A program made the translations under genes and the position numbers. Of a DNA stretch of 40,878 nucleotides, positions 32,598-40,878 are shown piece by piece (position 1 is the stretch's first letter; each line of letters starts with the position of its first letter). Under the pieces are notes generated by a model that made no database searches, was not told the DNA's origin, and was given only the letters and a program-made list of their open reading frames with translations. Source of the DNA: Prevotella sp. UBA7551 (lineage in GTDB: Bacteria; Bacteroidota; Bacteroidia; Bacteroidales; Bacteroidaceae); contig DLLX01000069.1 of assembly GCA_002479145.1 (NCBI GenBank), positions 4,397 to 45,274 on the forward strand. Direction: 5' to 3'.

Positions 32598-34613
32598 TTA
32601 TGCTAAAAACTCTTTTACTTGCTTGTAAACATTTTCTGCCGTGAAGCCGAGCTTCTCATCGAGCACCTTGTAGGGGGCCGAGAAGCCGAATGAGGTCATG
32701 CCGTAGACTCGTCCGTGGCATCCTACTAATCCTTGGAGAGTGACCGGTAGACCTGCGGTTAGGCCAAAAACCTGACTCTCCGAAGGCAGAACACGCAGCT
32801 GATAGCCTACTGGCTGGCGACGGAAGAGTCCCTCGGACGGTACACTGACAATGCGACAGCGCACGCCGTCCTTACGAAGTAATTCGGCCGAGTCGACAAG
32901 TGTAGACACCTCAGAACCACTGGCAAGCAGGATGACATCGTAATGCTCATCCGACCCAGCAACGACATAGGCGCCCTTGCGTGCCTTCTGATAGTTGGTT
33001 CCCTCGGGAAGGCTCTTAATGTTCTGACGGGAGAAAATCAACGCGGTGGGAGTTTCCATGTTTTCCATGGCCATCTGCCAGCAAACAGTAGTCTCATCGG
33101 CATCAGCGGGACGGAACACACGCAAAGAATCCTCGCCTGCGTGGTTCTGCAGTTTCTCCATCAGACGCAACTGCGCCTCATGCTCAACGGGTTGATGGGT
33201 CGGACCATCCTCACCCACACGGAAAGCATCGTGGGTATAGATGAATTTTACGGGGGTACGCATCAGCGCGGCCATGCGGATGGCAGGCTTCATATAGTCG
33301 GAGAACACAAAGAATGTGCCCATTGCTGCAATAACACCGCCGTGGAGCATCATGCCAATGCACATGCAAGCCATCGTCAGCTCGGAAACTCCAGCCTGGA
33401 AGAAAGCCCCGCTGAAATCACCACGTCTAAGGTTGTGGGTCTTCTTTAAGAATCCATCGGTCTTGTCTGAGTTGCAAAGATCTGCGGAAGCACATATCAT
33501 ATTAGGCACTTGCTCCGCCAGCAGGGAAAGACATGCCGATGAGGCGGCACGAGTGGCAACATCCCGTTTCTGTACCAAACCGCTCCAATCTACTTTTGGG
33601 GCCTTGCCGGAGAACCACTCTTTCAGCAGATTCGCCTTGTCGGGATTTTCCTCTGCCCATTTTGTTTCCTCCTTGTGACGCTCAGCCACAATCTTGCGCA
33701 ACGCCTCTCGACGGTCGTCATACAACTTTTTCACCTCGGGGAAGATGACGAATGGATTCTTCGGGTCGCCACCTAAGTGCTTAATCGTATTCACATAAGC
33801 TTCGCCGCCGAGTGGTGAACCATGCGTCTTCACGCTGTGCTCATAGCTTGATCCATCGGCTTGGAGCGCACCTTTGCCCATGATGGTGTGGCCAATGATA
33901 ATGACGGGGCGCTCCTTCTCCTTTGTGGCCACGGTTAGTGCCTTGCGAATCTCATCGGCATCGTTGCCGTCTATCTCAATAACACGCCAACCCCAAGCCT
34001 TATATTTCATTGCCACATCCTCGGTATCGACGACGTTGCACTCGGTGGAGAGCTGTATATCATTGGAATCATAGAACATAATGAGGTTGTTCAGTCCCAG
34101 TGTGCCTGCAAGACGGCCTACGCCCTGGCTGATTTCCTCTTGTATGCCTCCATCACTGATGTAAGCATAGATCTTGTGCTGCATGACCGTATGGCCAAGA
34201 CGTGCCTCAAGGAACTTCTCCGCCACAGCGGCACCCGCAGCAAAAGCGTGGCCTTGTCCTAACGGACCGGAGGAATTTTCCACCCCATGTACTATGTCTC
34301 GCTCGGGATGACCGGGTGTAATACTGCCCCACTGGCGGAACTGCTTGATGTCTTCCATGTCAAATTTCCCCTGAAGTGTCAAAGCCGAATAGAGCATCGG
34401 AGACATGTGACCTGGGTCAAGGAAGAAGCGGTCGCGGCCTGACCAAGTGGGTTGATCGGGGTCGTAAACCAAAAATTCGGAGAACAAAACATTGATAAAG
34501 TCGGCACCGCCCATTGCTCCTCCCGGGTGTCCAGACTTGGCCTTCTCTACCATCGAGGCAGCCAGGATGCGTATGTTGTCGGCTGCGCGATTCATTAATT
34601 TCTTGTCGTTCAT
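32598..34613 (-). CDS. tkt: Transketolase
   Basis: ThDP-dependent transfer of two-carbon units between sugar phosphates. 671 residues in three domains. The ThDP/metal-binding motif reads YISDGGIQEEISQGVGR...YDSND, with Ser where most transketolases have Gly of GDG; the metal-binding Asp and Asn are kept. GHPGGAMGGADF is the N-terminal substrate loop. The pyrimidine-domain Glu is in AGVSELTMACMC and the conserved HDAFRVGEDGPTHQP follows; the C-terminal domain has SLPEGTNYQKA. A Bacteroidota-type branch. Start at 34613 (MNDKKLMNRAADNIR), with a -7 element at 34640-34647. Upstream of rpiB. Confidence 0.95.
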   Translation of the reverse strand: MNDKKLMNRAADNIRILAASMVEKAKSGHPGGAMGGADFINVLFSEFLVYDPDQPTWSGRDRFFLDPGHMSPMLYSALTLQGKFDMEDIKQFRQWGSITPGHPERDIVHGVENSSGPLGQGHAFAAGAAVAEKFLEARLGHTVMQHKIYAYISDGGIQEEISQGVGRLAGTLGLNNLIMFYDSNDIQLSTECNVVDTEDVAMKYKAWGWRVIEIDGNDADEIRKALTVATKEKERPVIIIGHTIMGKGALQADGSSYEHSVKTHGSPLGGEAYVNTIKHLGGDPKNPFVIFPEVKKLYDDRREALRKIVAERHKEETKWAEENPDKANLLKEWFSGKAPKVDWSGLVQKRDVATRAASSACLSLLAEQVPNMICASADLCNSDKTDGFLKKTHNLRRGDFSGAFFQAGVSELTMACMCIGMMLHGGVIAAMGTFFVFSDYMKPAIRMAALMRTPVKFIYTHDAFRVGEDGPTHQPVEHEAQLRLMEKLQNHAGEDSLRVFRPADADETTVCWQMAMENMETPTALIFSRQNIKSLPEGTNYQKARKGAYVVAGSDEHYDVILLASGSEVSTLVDSAELLRKDGVRCRIVSVPSEGLFRRQPVGYQLRVLPSESQVFGLTAGLPVTLQGLVGCHGRVYGMTSFGFSAPYKVLDEKLGFTAENVYKQVKEFLA

Positions 34614-34639
34614 TGATTGGTCTTAGAATTGTTTTGATG

Positions 34640-34647
34640 CAAAGATA
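34640..34647 (-). promoter_or_regulatory. Promoter for tkt-rpiB (-7 element)
   Basis: Minus strand TATCTTTG followed by CA (34640-34647), about 27 bases from the ATG. No clear -33 TTTG at the expected distance. This sits in the 303-base gap between trxA and tkt. Confidence 0.5.
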
Positions 34648-34851
34648 ACGCTATCTGGCGCAACGAGGCGCTTTCCTGTCATGGCCAGATGCTAATTATC
34701 TTTTGCAAAAATAGGGATAAAAAATAATTGGGCAAAATAAAAAGGCAACTATTTTGCTTCGTATCGAAAGTTTAATCGTTTTTTCATCGTTTTTTCTATA
34801 TTATATTGTAAACAAAGCCACAATCCACCTTGACAAAAGGGATGAAAAGAA

Positions 34852-34892
34852 AATGGTCTGGATTTCCCTTGAACAAGAAATGCCAGACCATT
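34852..34892 (-). terminator. Terminator of trxA
   Basis: On the minus strand AATGGTCTGG (34883-34892) and CCAGACCATT (34852-34861) form a perfect 10-base-pair stem, extended by a five-base inner stem, then TTCTTTTC. It lies 24 bases after the trxA stop. Confidence 0.75.
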
Positions 34893-34916
34893 GAAACAAT
34901 TTGTTTTGGACGTTGA

Positions 34917-35231
34917 TTACAGCAGCTTGTCAAACAAAGCTCTCATCTTTGACTCGCTGGGAGCGCCGACATGCTTGTCAACAAGCTTGCCACCTTTGAA
35001 GAAAAGAAGCGTAGGGATGTTGCGGACCATATACTCAGCGGTGATGTCCTCGTTCTTCTCCACATCACACTTGCCCACTACCAACTTGCCGTCATACTCC
35101 TCTGCGAGTTTCGATACAAGCGGAGAAATGGCCTTGCAGGGTCCACACCAAGTGGCCCAAAGATCCACTACCAATGGCAGGTCGCCGTTTTTCAACGCTT
35201 CAAAGTTCTCATTTGTGATTTCTACTTCCAT
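34917..35231 (-). CDS. trxA: Thioredoxin
   Basis: Small dithiol redox protein, 104 residues. It starts MEVEITNENFEALKNGDLPL at ATG 35229-35231 and has the active-site motif ATWCGPCKAISP, the cis-Pro segment IPTLLFFKGGK and the C-terminal GAPSESKMRALFD helix. The open frame continues 19 codons upstream without family match. It lies 61 bases after dnaE on the same strand and has no separate strong promoter, so part of its expression may come from the dnaE transcript. Cytoplasmic. Confidence 0.95.
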   Translation of the reverse strand: MEVEITNENFEALKNGDLPLVVDLWATWCGPCKAISPLVSKLAEEYDGKLVVGKCDVEKNEDITAEYMVRNIPTLLFFKGGKLVDKHVGAPSESKMRALFDKLL

Positions 35232-35292
35232 TTTTTCTTTTCGTTTAGATTTTGTGAATATTGAATTAATGTACAAAAACTGTGCCAATCCA

Positions 35293-38200
35293 TTAGTTGA
35301 TGTGATATTGGAGTTTCATCTCACGCAACTCTGTCAGCAGCCGTTTATCGACATCCACAGCCTTTGCTTTGCTTCGGAGGGAGATGGATGTCTGGTTGGT
35401 CAGCCCCAAACGAACCAGCAGACTGGTTTCTCCAGGATGGGAATCGACGACAGCTTCCAGCTCTGTCACCAACTCTTCGTTTATCCGTTCCATTGGAAGT
35501 GAGACCGTTATCTGCTTCAATTGATTCCGCTTCACATCATAGAGCTGGGCGACATTCTGTATCTTGAACGAGAGGATGTCACTATTGCGAAAGCGCGGTT
35601 GACATCGAGCCGTGACAAAGACAGCGAAGTCTCTACCAAGCTGAGACTTCCACCTCAGCCAGTCTTCGTCAAAAAGTGTTAGTTCCCCCACCCCAGCAAA
35701 GTCCTCTATGGTCACAATGCCAAAGGGTCTTCCTGTTTTTCGCGCGAAGCGCTCGCTGACTTCTGTCACTATTCCGCCAAAGGTCACTTCACCACGCTCC
35801 GATAAAGCCTTGAGGTCGGCGCCGCGATAAATTTCGTTGCAGTGGGTATTGCACATGTGGTCGAGTACAACGGCATACTCGTCCAGCGGATGTGCCGAAA
35901 GGTAGATGCCCACTAAGTCGCGCTCTTTGTTGAGTTTTTCGATGGCTGCCCACTTTTCCGTCTTGGGCAATGGGGGGCGAACGACGCACACATCGTCGCT
36001 TCCAAACAGGCTCATCCCCGCATTGGCCTTGTCTGTCTGAAACCTTTGTCCATAGCGCACAAGCGAGTCGATGAACAATTCGCCCTTGGCATTAGGGGCA
36101 AAGAATTGCTCACGCATCACCCCAAAGCCGTCGAAGCCCCCACTATAGGCCAGACTTTCAAAGGCTTTCCGGTTGACATTGGCCAGATTCACGCGCTCGG
36201 CGAAGTCGAAGATATCCTTATACGGGCCATTTTTCTCACGCTCACCGACGATTGCCTCGGCAGCAGGGGTGCCCATTCCCTTGATGGCGGAAAGGCCAAA
36301 GCGTATCTCACCTTTCTTGTTTACGCCGAATCCTATCTGACTCTCATTCACATCAGGACCCAGCGTGGCGATTTTTAACGCCTTGCACTCCTCCATCAGC
36401 TTCGTTATCTCCGAAATCTGGCTGAAACGGCGCGTCATCAAGGCGGCCATAAACTCCGCTGGGTAGTGCGCCTTGACATACGCGGTCTGATAAGCTACCC
36501 ACGAATAGCAAGTGGCATGGGACTTGTTGAAGGCGTAGCTGGCAAACTTTTCCCAGTCGCCCCAAATCTTCTCCAGCACCTTTGGGTCGTGCCCATTCTC
36601 CATTCCTTGCTTGATGAACTTCGGTTTCATCTGGTCAACGATGGCCTTTTTCTTCTTACCCATCGCCTTTCGAAGTGCATCGCTTTCGCCTCGGGTGAAG
36701 TTGGCCAACTGACGGGAGAGAAGCATCACCTGCTCTTGGTAGACAGTAATACCATATGTGTCCTTGAGGTACTTTTCCATGCAGGGAATGTCATACTTGA
36801 TTTCCTCCTTTCCATTCTTTCGGGCAATGAAAGAAGGGATGTAGTCCATAGGACCGGGACGGTAAAGGGCGTTCATTGCGATGAGGTCTTCGAACACCGT
36901 TGGCTTCAACTTGCGCAGATACTTCTGCATTCCAGCCGACTCAAACTGGAATGTACCGATGGTTCGCCCCTCTTGATAGAGTTTGTAAGTCAGCTCATCA
37001 TCAATAGGAATGTTGTCGAGGTCAATGACATGGCCAGTAGTTTGCTTGACAACTTTGCACGCTTCCTTTAGCTCCGACAGAGTTTTTAGGCCGAGAAAGT
37101 CCATCTTAATCAGTCCCGTGCTCTCGATGACATGGCCGTCATACTGTGTGACGTTGCACTTCTTATCAGGAAAATCGGGGTCGGTGGCCGTCGATACAGG
37201 CACCCAGTCATCGATGCGGTCGCGGCAAATGATGAATCCACAAGCATGTAATCCCGTGCCACGCACCGTACCTTCCAACATCTTGGCGTACTTGATGGTG
37301 TTGCGTTCACGCGGATCATCACTCACCTCCGCATCCTGCAAAGCTGGCGTACACTTGATGGCATTGGCCAAATTCATCTTCATTCCATCGGGCAAACGGT
37401 CGGGAATGGCCTTACAAAGGGCGTTGGAGCGCTCCAGAGGCAACTTCTCCACACGCGCCACATCCTTGATGGAGTTCTTGGTGGCCATCGTTGCATAGGT
37501 GATAATGTGTGCACAGTTGTCCTCGCCGTACTTGTCCATCACCCAACGCAGCACCCTTCCGCGCCCATCATCATCGAAGTCTGTGTCGATATCAGGAAGA
37601 TTCACGCGGTCGGGATTGAGGAAACGCTCGAACAGCAAGTCATATTTGAGCGGATCTATCTTGGTAATCCCCAGACAATAGGCCACCACAGAACCTGCGG
37701 CAGAGCCACGTCCAGGCCCTACCATCACGCCCAACTTCGTCCGAGCAGCGTTGATGAAATCCTGAACAATGAGGAAGTAGCCAGGGAAACCCATCGTCTT
37801 CATCACGTGAAGCTCAAAATTGATATGCTCACAGACGCGGTCCGACAACGGCTCGCCATAGAGACGCTTGGCCCCTTCATAAGCCAATTTGGCCAAATAG
37901 TCGGCCTCAAACTTGATGCGATAGATTTTGTCGTAACCTCCGAGACGTGCTATCACCTTCTTTCCCTCCTCGGGCGGAAGTGGGTTTTGGCCTTTTTCAT
38001 CCGTCGTGAACTCCTTGTACAAGTCTTCTTCGGAAAACTTTCGCCGCCACTCTTCCTCCGTTCCGAAACTCTCGGGAATGGGAAAGAATGGCATGATGGG
38101 TCCATGGTCTATGTCGTAAAGCTCCACCTTGTCAAGCACCTCCAACGTATTGGAGAGCGCCTCAGGCACATCGGAGAAGATTTCGTTCATCTCCTCACGC

Positions 38201-39003
38201 GTCTTAAACCACTCCTGCTTGGAGTAGCGCATACGGTCTGGGGCATCAAGGTCCTCCTGCGTGGCAAGACAGAGAAGGTGATCGTGGGCCTCGGCAGTCT
38301 CACGGTCTTCAAAATGGCAGTCGTTCGTGCAGACAAGTTTGATGCCCTGCTCTTTCGCTATCTTGATTAACTCACGGTTGGCACGCTGCTGCAAGGGGAA
38401 AGTCTCGCGGTTAGCCACAAGCTGTGGGTCCTTTACCTCATGTCGCTGCAGCTCCAAATAATAGTCGTCACCGAACAAATCGTGATACCATTGCGCCGCC
38501 TCGCGTGCCCCTTCCAGGTCTCCATCCAATATTTTACGGGGAACTTCTCCGGCAATACAGGCCGAGCAGACGATCAACCCCTCATGATAGCGCTCCAGAT
38601 CCGAACGATCCGTGCGGGGCTTATAATAGTAACCGTCCACCCATGCGCGAGAAACTAACTTTATAAGATTCTTATAGCCTTTGTAGTTCTTGGCAAGAAC
38701 GATGAGGTGATAGCCGCTGTTGTCCCCCATCGCCTTCTCCTTATCTTCTTTAGTACGGCGTGCCACATACATCTCACATCCGAAAATGGGCTTAAAAGGG
38801 TCGAGGCCCTCCTTCTTGCGCTCTTTGTTGATCTTAGCACAGCAGTCAGCCAACTCTTTCACACCGTACATTACGCCGTGGTCGGTGATAGCCATACCTT
38901 TCATACCGTCGGCAATTGCCTTCTTGACAAGGTTGGGCACCTTCGACTGACCATCGAGAATGGAATAATGGGTGTGGACATGTAAATGTATGAAATCTTC
39001 CAT
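35293..39003 (-). CDS. dnaE: DNA polymerase III subunit alpha
   Basis: Replicative polymerase catalytic subunit. 1236 residues, slightly longer than E. coli DnaE (1160). N-terminal PHP domain with HLHVHTHYSILDG, the polymerase core with GPGRGSAAGSVVAYCLGIT and the catalytic PDIDTDFDDDGRGRV, and the helix-hairpin-helix/OB region near the C-terminus (about residues 1000-1130, PFGIVTIEDFAG). Start ATG 39001-39003 (MEDFIHLHVHTHYSIL). It is upstream of trxA in the same direction. Divergent from psd, with a -7 element at 39024-39031. DnaE1-type, the main replicative form for this phylum. Confidence 0.97.
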   Translation of the reverse strand: MEDFIHLHVHTHYSILDGQSKVPNLVKKAIADGMKGMAITDHGVMYGVKELADCCAKINKERKKEGLDPFKPIFGCEMYVARRTKEDKEKAMGDNSGYHLIVLAKNYKGYKNLIKLVSRAWVDGYYYKPRTDRSDLERYHEGLIVCSACIAGEVPRKILDGDLEGAREAAQWYHDLFGDDYYLELQRHEVKDPQLVANRETFPLQQRANRELIKIAKEQGIKLVCTNDCHFEDRETAEAHDHLLCLATQEDLDAPDRMRYSKQEWFKTREEMNEIFSDVPEALSNTLEVLDKVELYDIDHGPIMPFFPIPESFGTEEEWRRKFSEEDLYKEFTTDEKGQNPLPPEEGKKVIARLGGYDKIYRIKFEADYLAKLAYEGAKRLYGEPLSDRVCEHINFELHVMKTMGFPGYFLIVQDFINAARTKLGVMVGPGRGSAAGSVVAYCLGITKIDPLKYDLLFERFLNPDRVNLPDIDTDFDDDGRGRVLRWVMDKYGEDNCAHIITYATMATKNSIKDVARVEKLPLERSNALCKAIPDRLPDGMKMNLANAIKCTPALQDAEVSDDPRERNTIKYAKMLEGTVRGTGLHACGFIICRDRIDDWVPVSTATDPDFPDKKCNVTQYDGHVIESTGLIKMDFLGLKTLSELKEACKVVKQTTGHVIDLDNIPIDDELTYKLYQEGRTIGTFQFESAGMQKYLRKLKPTVFEDLIAMNALYRPGPMDYIPSFIARKNGKEEIKYDIPCMEKYLKDTYGITVYQEQVMLLSRQLANFTRGESDALRKAMGKKKKAIVDQMKPKFIKQGMENGHDPKVLEKIWGDWEKFASYAFNKSHATCYSWVAYQTAYVKAHYPAEFMAALMTRRFSQISEITKLMEECKALKIATLGPDVNESQIGFGVNKKGEIRFGLSAIKGMGTPAAEAIVGEREKNGPYKDIFDFAERVNLANVNRKAFESLAYSGGFDGFGVMREQFFAPNAKGELFIDSLVRYGQRFQTDKANAGMSLFGSDDVCVVRPPLPKTEKWAAIEKLNKERDLVGIYLSAHPLDEYAVVLDHMCNTHCNEIYRGADLKALSERGEVTFGGIVTEVSERFARKTGRPFGIVTIEDFAGVGELTLFDEDWLRWKSQLGRDFAVFVTARCQPRFRNSDILSFKIQNVAQLYDVKRNQLKQITVSLPMERINEELVTELEAVVDSHPGETSLLVRLGLTNQTSISLRSKAKAVDVDKRLLTELREMKLQYHIN

Positions 39004-39023
39004 TAGCTTTTATATTTCACCTG

Positions 39024-39031
39024 CAAATGTA
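39024..39031 (-). promoter_or_regulatory. Promoter for dnaE (-7 element)
   Basis: Minus strand TACATTTG followed by CA (39024-39031), about 20 bases from the dnaE ATG. No TTTG at the -33 distance; T-rich sequence lies upstream. Confidence 0.5.
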
Positions 39032-39082
39032 GATAAAAAAAATGGCAACGCGGCCTGTTCCTCCGAAAAGTTGATGGGCTTA

Positions 39083-39114
39083 TTTGCAGGGCTGACAAAA
39101 AATATATAACTTTG
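39083..39114 (+). promoter_or_regulatory. Promoter for psd-pssA-DUF4834
   Basis: TTTG (39083-39086), 20-base spacer, TAACTTTG followed by CA (39107-39114). Full consensus match, about 32 bases before the psd ATG. It lies 50-80 bases from the divergent dnaE promoter. Confidence 0.75.
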
Positions 39115-39146
39115 CACATTATTCATGAATATGTAAACCTTCCGAT

Positions 39147-39857
39147 ATGGGAAAGAGAATAAAGAAACTCAAGAAGATCCGACTTCACCGTGAGGGCACA
39201 AACCAATTAATATATGGTGGAATAGGCATTGCCCTTATTGCTGCCATCCTCTGGTTTTCCCTGACGAGCAAGATTCCTTTCTGGGCGTTTCTCATCGTCA
39301 TGATTCCCGTTTACTGCATCGTTGTCAACTTCTACCGCTGCCCGATTCGCTACCTCAACATTGAAGACACGGAAAACATTGTTGTTGCTCCAGCCGATGG
39401 AAAGATTGTAGTCATTGAAGAGGTGGAGGAGAACGAATACTTTCACGACCGCCGTTTGATGATCAGCATCTTCATGAGTCTCTTCAATGTCCATGCCAAC
39501 TGGTTTCCTGTGGATGGTGTAGTGAAGTTTGTCAAGCATTTCAGCGGCAACTTCCACAAGGCATGGCTTCCGAAAGCCAGTGAGGAAAACGAGCATGCAG
39601 ACGTGATGATAGCCATTCCCGACGGCCGCGAGGTGCTTTGTCGGCAGATTGCCGGAGCTGTGGCGCGCCGCATTGTCACCTATGCCAAGGAGGGAGAAGA
39701 CTGCTACATCGACGAGCATTTAGGATTCATCAAGTTCGGAAGCCGTGTAGATGTCTATCTGCCCGTTGACTCTGAGGTGTGCGTGAAGATGGGACAGGCC
39801 ACCACAGGTGACCAAACCGTCATCGCTCGGCTAAAGCCTACAACGGGCAAGGTGTAA
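39147..39857 (+). CDS. psd: Phosphatidylserine decarboxylase proenzyme
   Basis: Inner-membrane pyruvoyl enzyme that decarboxylates phosphatidylserine to phosphatidylethanolamine. 236 residues, the short type. N-terminal basic start (MGKRIKKLKKIRLHREG) and two hydrophobic segments (about residues 20-62, ALIAAILWF and FLIVMIPVYCIVVNF). The catalytic part has APADGKIVVIEEVEE, NVHANWFPVDG and the self-cleavage site GS in FIKFGSRVDVYL (about residues 196-207), where Ser becomes the pyruvoyl group. First gene of the psd-pssA-DUF4834 operon; pssA follows 21 bases later. Start ATG 39147. Confidence 0.95.
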   Translation: MGKRIKKLKKIRLHREGTNQLIYGGIGIALIAAILWFSLTSKIPFWAFLIVMIPVYCIVVNFYRCPIRYLNIEDTENIVVAPADGKIVVIEEVEENEYFHDRRLMISIFMSLFNVHANWFPVDGVVKFVKHFSGNFHKAWLPKASEENEHADVMIAIPDGREVLCRQIAGAVARRIVTYAKEGEDCYIDEHLGFIKFGSRVDVYLPVDSEVCVKMGQATTGDQTVIARLKPTTGKV

Positions 39858-39878
39858 AAAGTCAGACTTCTTGCAACT

Positions 39879-40592
39879 ATGATAAAAAAGCACATTCCCA
39901 ACAGCGTCACCTGCTGCAACCTCATCTCTGGATGCATCGCCACCTACTGTGCCTTCCGCCACGACTTCGAGTGGGCACTGGCATGGATGATTATCGGGGC
40001 GATCTTCGACTTTTTCGATGGCATGACGGCACGTCTGCTCCACGTCAGTTCCCCCATCGGCAAGGAACTGGACTCACTGGCCGATGACATTACCTTCGGA
40101 TTGGCGCCTTCGGCCATCATCTTCACCGAGCTGTGCGTACTGCCCTACCCCTCATTTCTTGAGCCACTGCGCCCCGCACTTCCCTTCACAGCCTTCATCA
40201 TGGCCGCATTTTCGGCCCTGCGACTTGCCAAGTTCAACCTCGACACACGCCAAGCACTTGGCTTCATCGGACTGCCCACGCCGGCAAATGCCCTCTTCTG
40301 GGGATCGCTGATGGTGGGTGTCACGCACCGATTCGAGTCTTCATCCATTTGGGTGCTGGTCATTCTTGTAGGCGTAGCGGTGAGTAGCTGTCTCTTAGTG
40401 AGCGAAATCCCGATGTTTGCCCTCAAGTTCAAGCAGTGGGGATGGAATGAAAACAAGTTGAAATACCTGTTCATTCTCTCCTGCGTGCCCATTCTTGTCC
40501 TGCTGGGGGTTTCTGGACTTGCAGTCATCATCGCTTGGTACGTGCTCCTTTCTTTGATTTTCAGTAAGAAGCCATCAACGAACAATCAATAA
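39879..40592 (+). CDS. pssA: CDP-diacylglycerol-serine O-phosphatidyltransferase
   Basis: Makes phosphatidylserine from CDP-diacylglycerol and serine, the step before Psd. 237 residues, CDP-alcohol phosphatidyltransferase family, with about seven hydrophobic segments. The DG-x2-AR-x8-G-x3-D-x3-D signature is complete: FDGMTARLLHVSSPIGKELDSLADD at about residues 45-70. Start MIKKHIPNSVTCCNLISGC at 39879, 21 bases after psd. Psd and PssA together form the PE branch of lipid synthesis; DUF4834 follows after 13 bases. Confidence 0.95.
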   Translation: MIKKHIPNSVTCCNLISGCIATYCAFRHDFEWALAWMIIGAIFDFFDGMTARLLHVSSPIGKELDSLADDITFGLAPSAIIFTELCVLPYPSFLEPLRPALPFTAFIMAAFSALRLAKFNLDTRQALGFIGLPTPANALFWGSLMVGVTHRFESSSIWVLVILVGVAVSSCLLVSEIPMFALKFKQWGWNENKLKYLFILSCVPILVLLGVSGLAVIIAWYVLLSLIFSKKPSTNNQ

Positions 40593-40605
40593 ATTCTACC
40601 TCATC

Positions 40606-40872
40606 ATGGCTCTCTTAAAATTTATATTCCTGTTTTTCATCCTCGCTTTGGTCGTCATTGCGTGGATAGCCTACAAGTTCTTCAAGCAATTGCACCGCGT
40701 CGCCCGGCGCTTCCAGCCACGAGACAACGACTACAACGGACAGGCACAGACATCCTCCCATCGCGCCATGCGGCAAGCTGACGGCAACACTATCGTCGAC
40801 CAGCGAAGCGACAAGCAGCGCAATAAGAAGATTATCAAGGACAACGAAGGAGAATACATCGACTATAAGTAA
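40606..40872 (+). CDS. DUF4834 family membrane protein
   Basis: 88 residues starting MALLKFIFLFFILALVVIAW: a single N-terminal membrane helix (about residues 3-24) followed by a polar, charged tail with DGNTIVDQRSDKQRNKKIIK and ending DNEGEYIDYK, which is the pattern of the Bacteroidota DUF4834 family. Function unknown. It lies 13 bases after pssA and is the last gene seen in the psd operon, so a role in phospholipid or envelope biology is plausible but only inferred. The stop at 40870-40872 leaves six bases to the window end. Confidence 0.85.
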   Translation: MALLKFIFLFFILALVVIAWIAYKFFKQLHRVARRFQPRDNDYNGQAQTSSHRAMRQADGNTIVDQRSDKQRNKKIIKDNEGEYIDYK

Positions 40873-40878
40873 ATCGAA

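Larger units (their letters stand above)
34614..34916. other. Intergenic gap between trxA and tkt
   Basis: 303 bases. It holds the tkt promoter at 34640-34647 and the trxA terminator at 34852-34892. The part between (34700-34830) is AT-rich, with runs such as TTTTTCATCG and no open frame of note; I see nothing else there. Confidence 0.7.

Overview
The window looks like a chromosomal segment of a Bacteroidota bacterium, most likely Prevotellaceae (Prevotella, Segatella or a relative). Supporting signs are the recurrent promoter pattern TTTG-N19/20-TAnnTTTG in front of genes, the lack of Shine-Dalgarno sequences, menaquinone-only quinone chemistry, outer-membrane receptor proteins, a eukaryote-type GlgB, and Bacteroidota-only small proteins (DUF4295, DUF4834). 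I identified 37 protein genes. I found no rRNA or tRNA gene, no IS element, no phage and no CRISPR array.

Layout. 1-5506 (minus): a tightly packed operon phoH-purC-menG-aroE-purM-prfA behind one promoter; prfA runs off the left edge. 5585-8391 (minus): an outer-membrane beta-barrel gene and a glutaminase, each with its own promoter. 8540-12564 (plus): a thiamine salvage operon with a promoter, a TPP riboswitch, a TonB-dependent receptor, PnuT and thiamine pyrophosphokinase, containing one strong internal hairpin and ending in another. 12644-15290 (minus): dnaA, a gene-poor gap with a degenerate 22-base repeat, and mscL. 15422-21283 (plus): gap, a DMP19-family gene, smpB, map, tsaD, a CinA/PncC protein, and the ribosomal genes rpmB-rpmG-DUF4295. 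21433-25705 (minus): MORN-repeat protein, glgB and a membrane protein. 25706-28005 (minus): a second gap with the 22-base repeat array, argR, and a Bax-inhibitor-1-like protein. 28200-29156 (plus): an esterase-like alpha/beta hydrolase. 29386-39031 (minus): a secreted transglutaminase-like protein, rpiB-tkt (pentose phosphate), trxA and dnaE. 39083-40872 (plus): psd-pssA-DUF4834, i.e. phosphatidylethanolamine synthesis.

How the genes work together. Most are housekeeping. The clearest regulated system is the thiamine operon: TPP sensed by the 5' leader should turn down an outer-membrane importer, an inner-membrane importer and the kinase that traps thiamine as TPP. psd and pssA form two consecutive steps of phospholipid synthesis. 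rpiB and tkt are both non-oxidative pentose phosphate enzymes. MORN protein-glgB-membrane protein is an unexplained but tightly coupled unit around glycogen branching.

The less-explained signals are the 22-base GGCC-headed intergenic repeats in the two largest gene-free gaps, the hairpins in and before the thiamine operon, the overlapping divergent mscL/gap promoters, and several proteins of unclear role (barrel without a plug, DMP19, MORN, transglutaminase-thioredoxin-like). I did not find convincing evidence of a wholly new defence or mobile system here.
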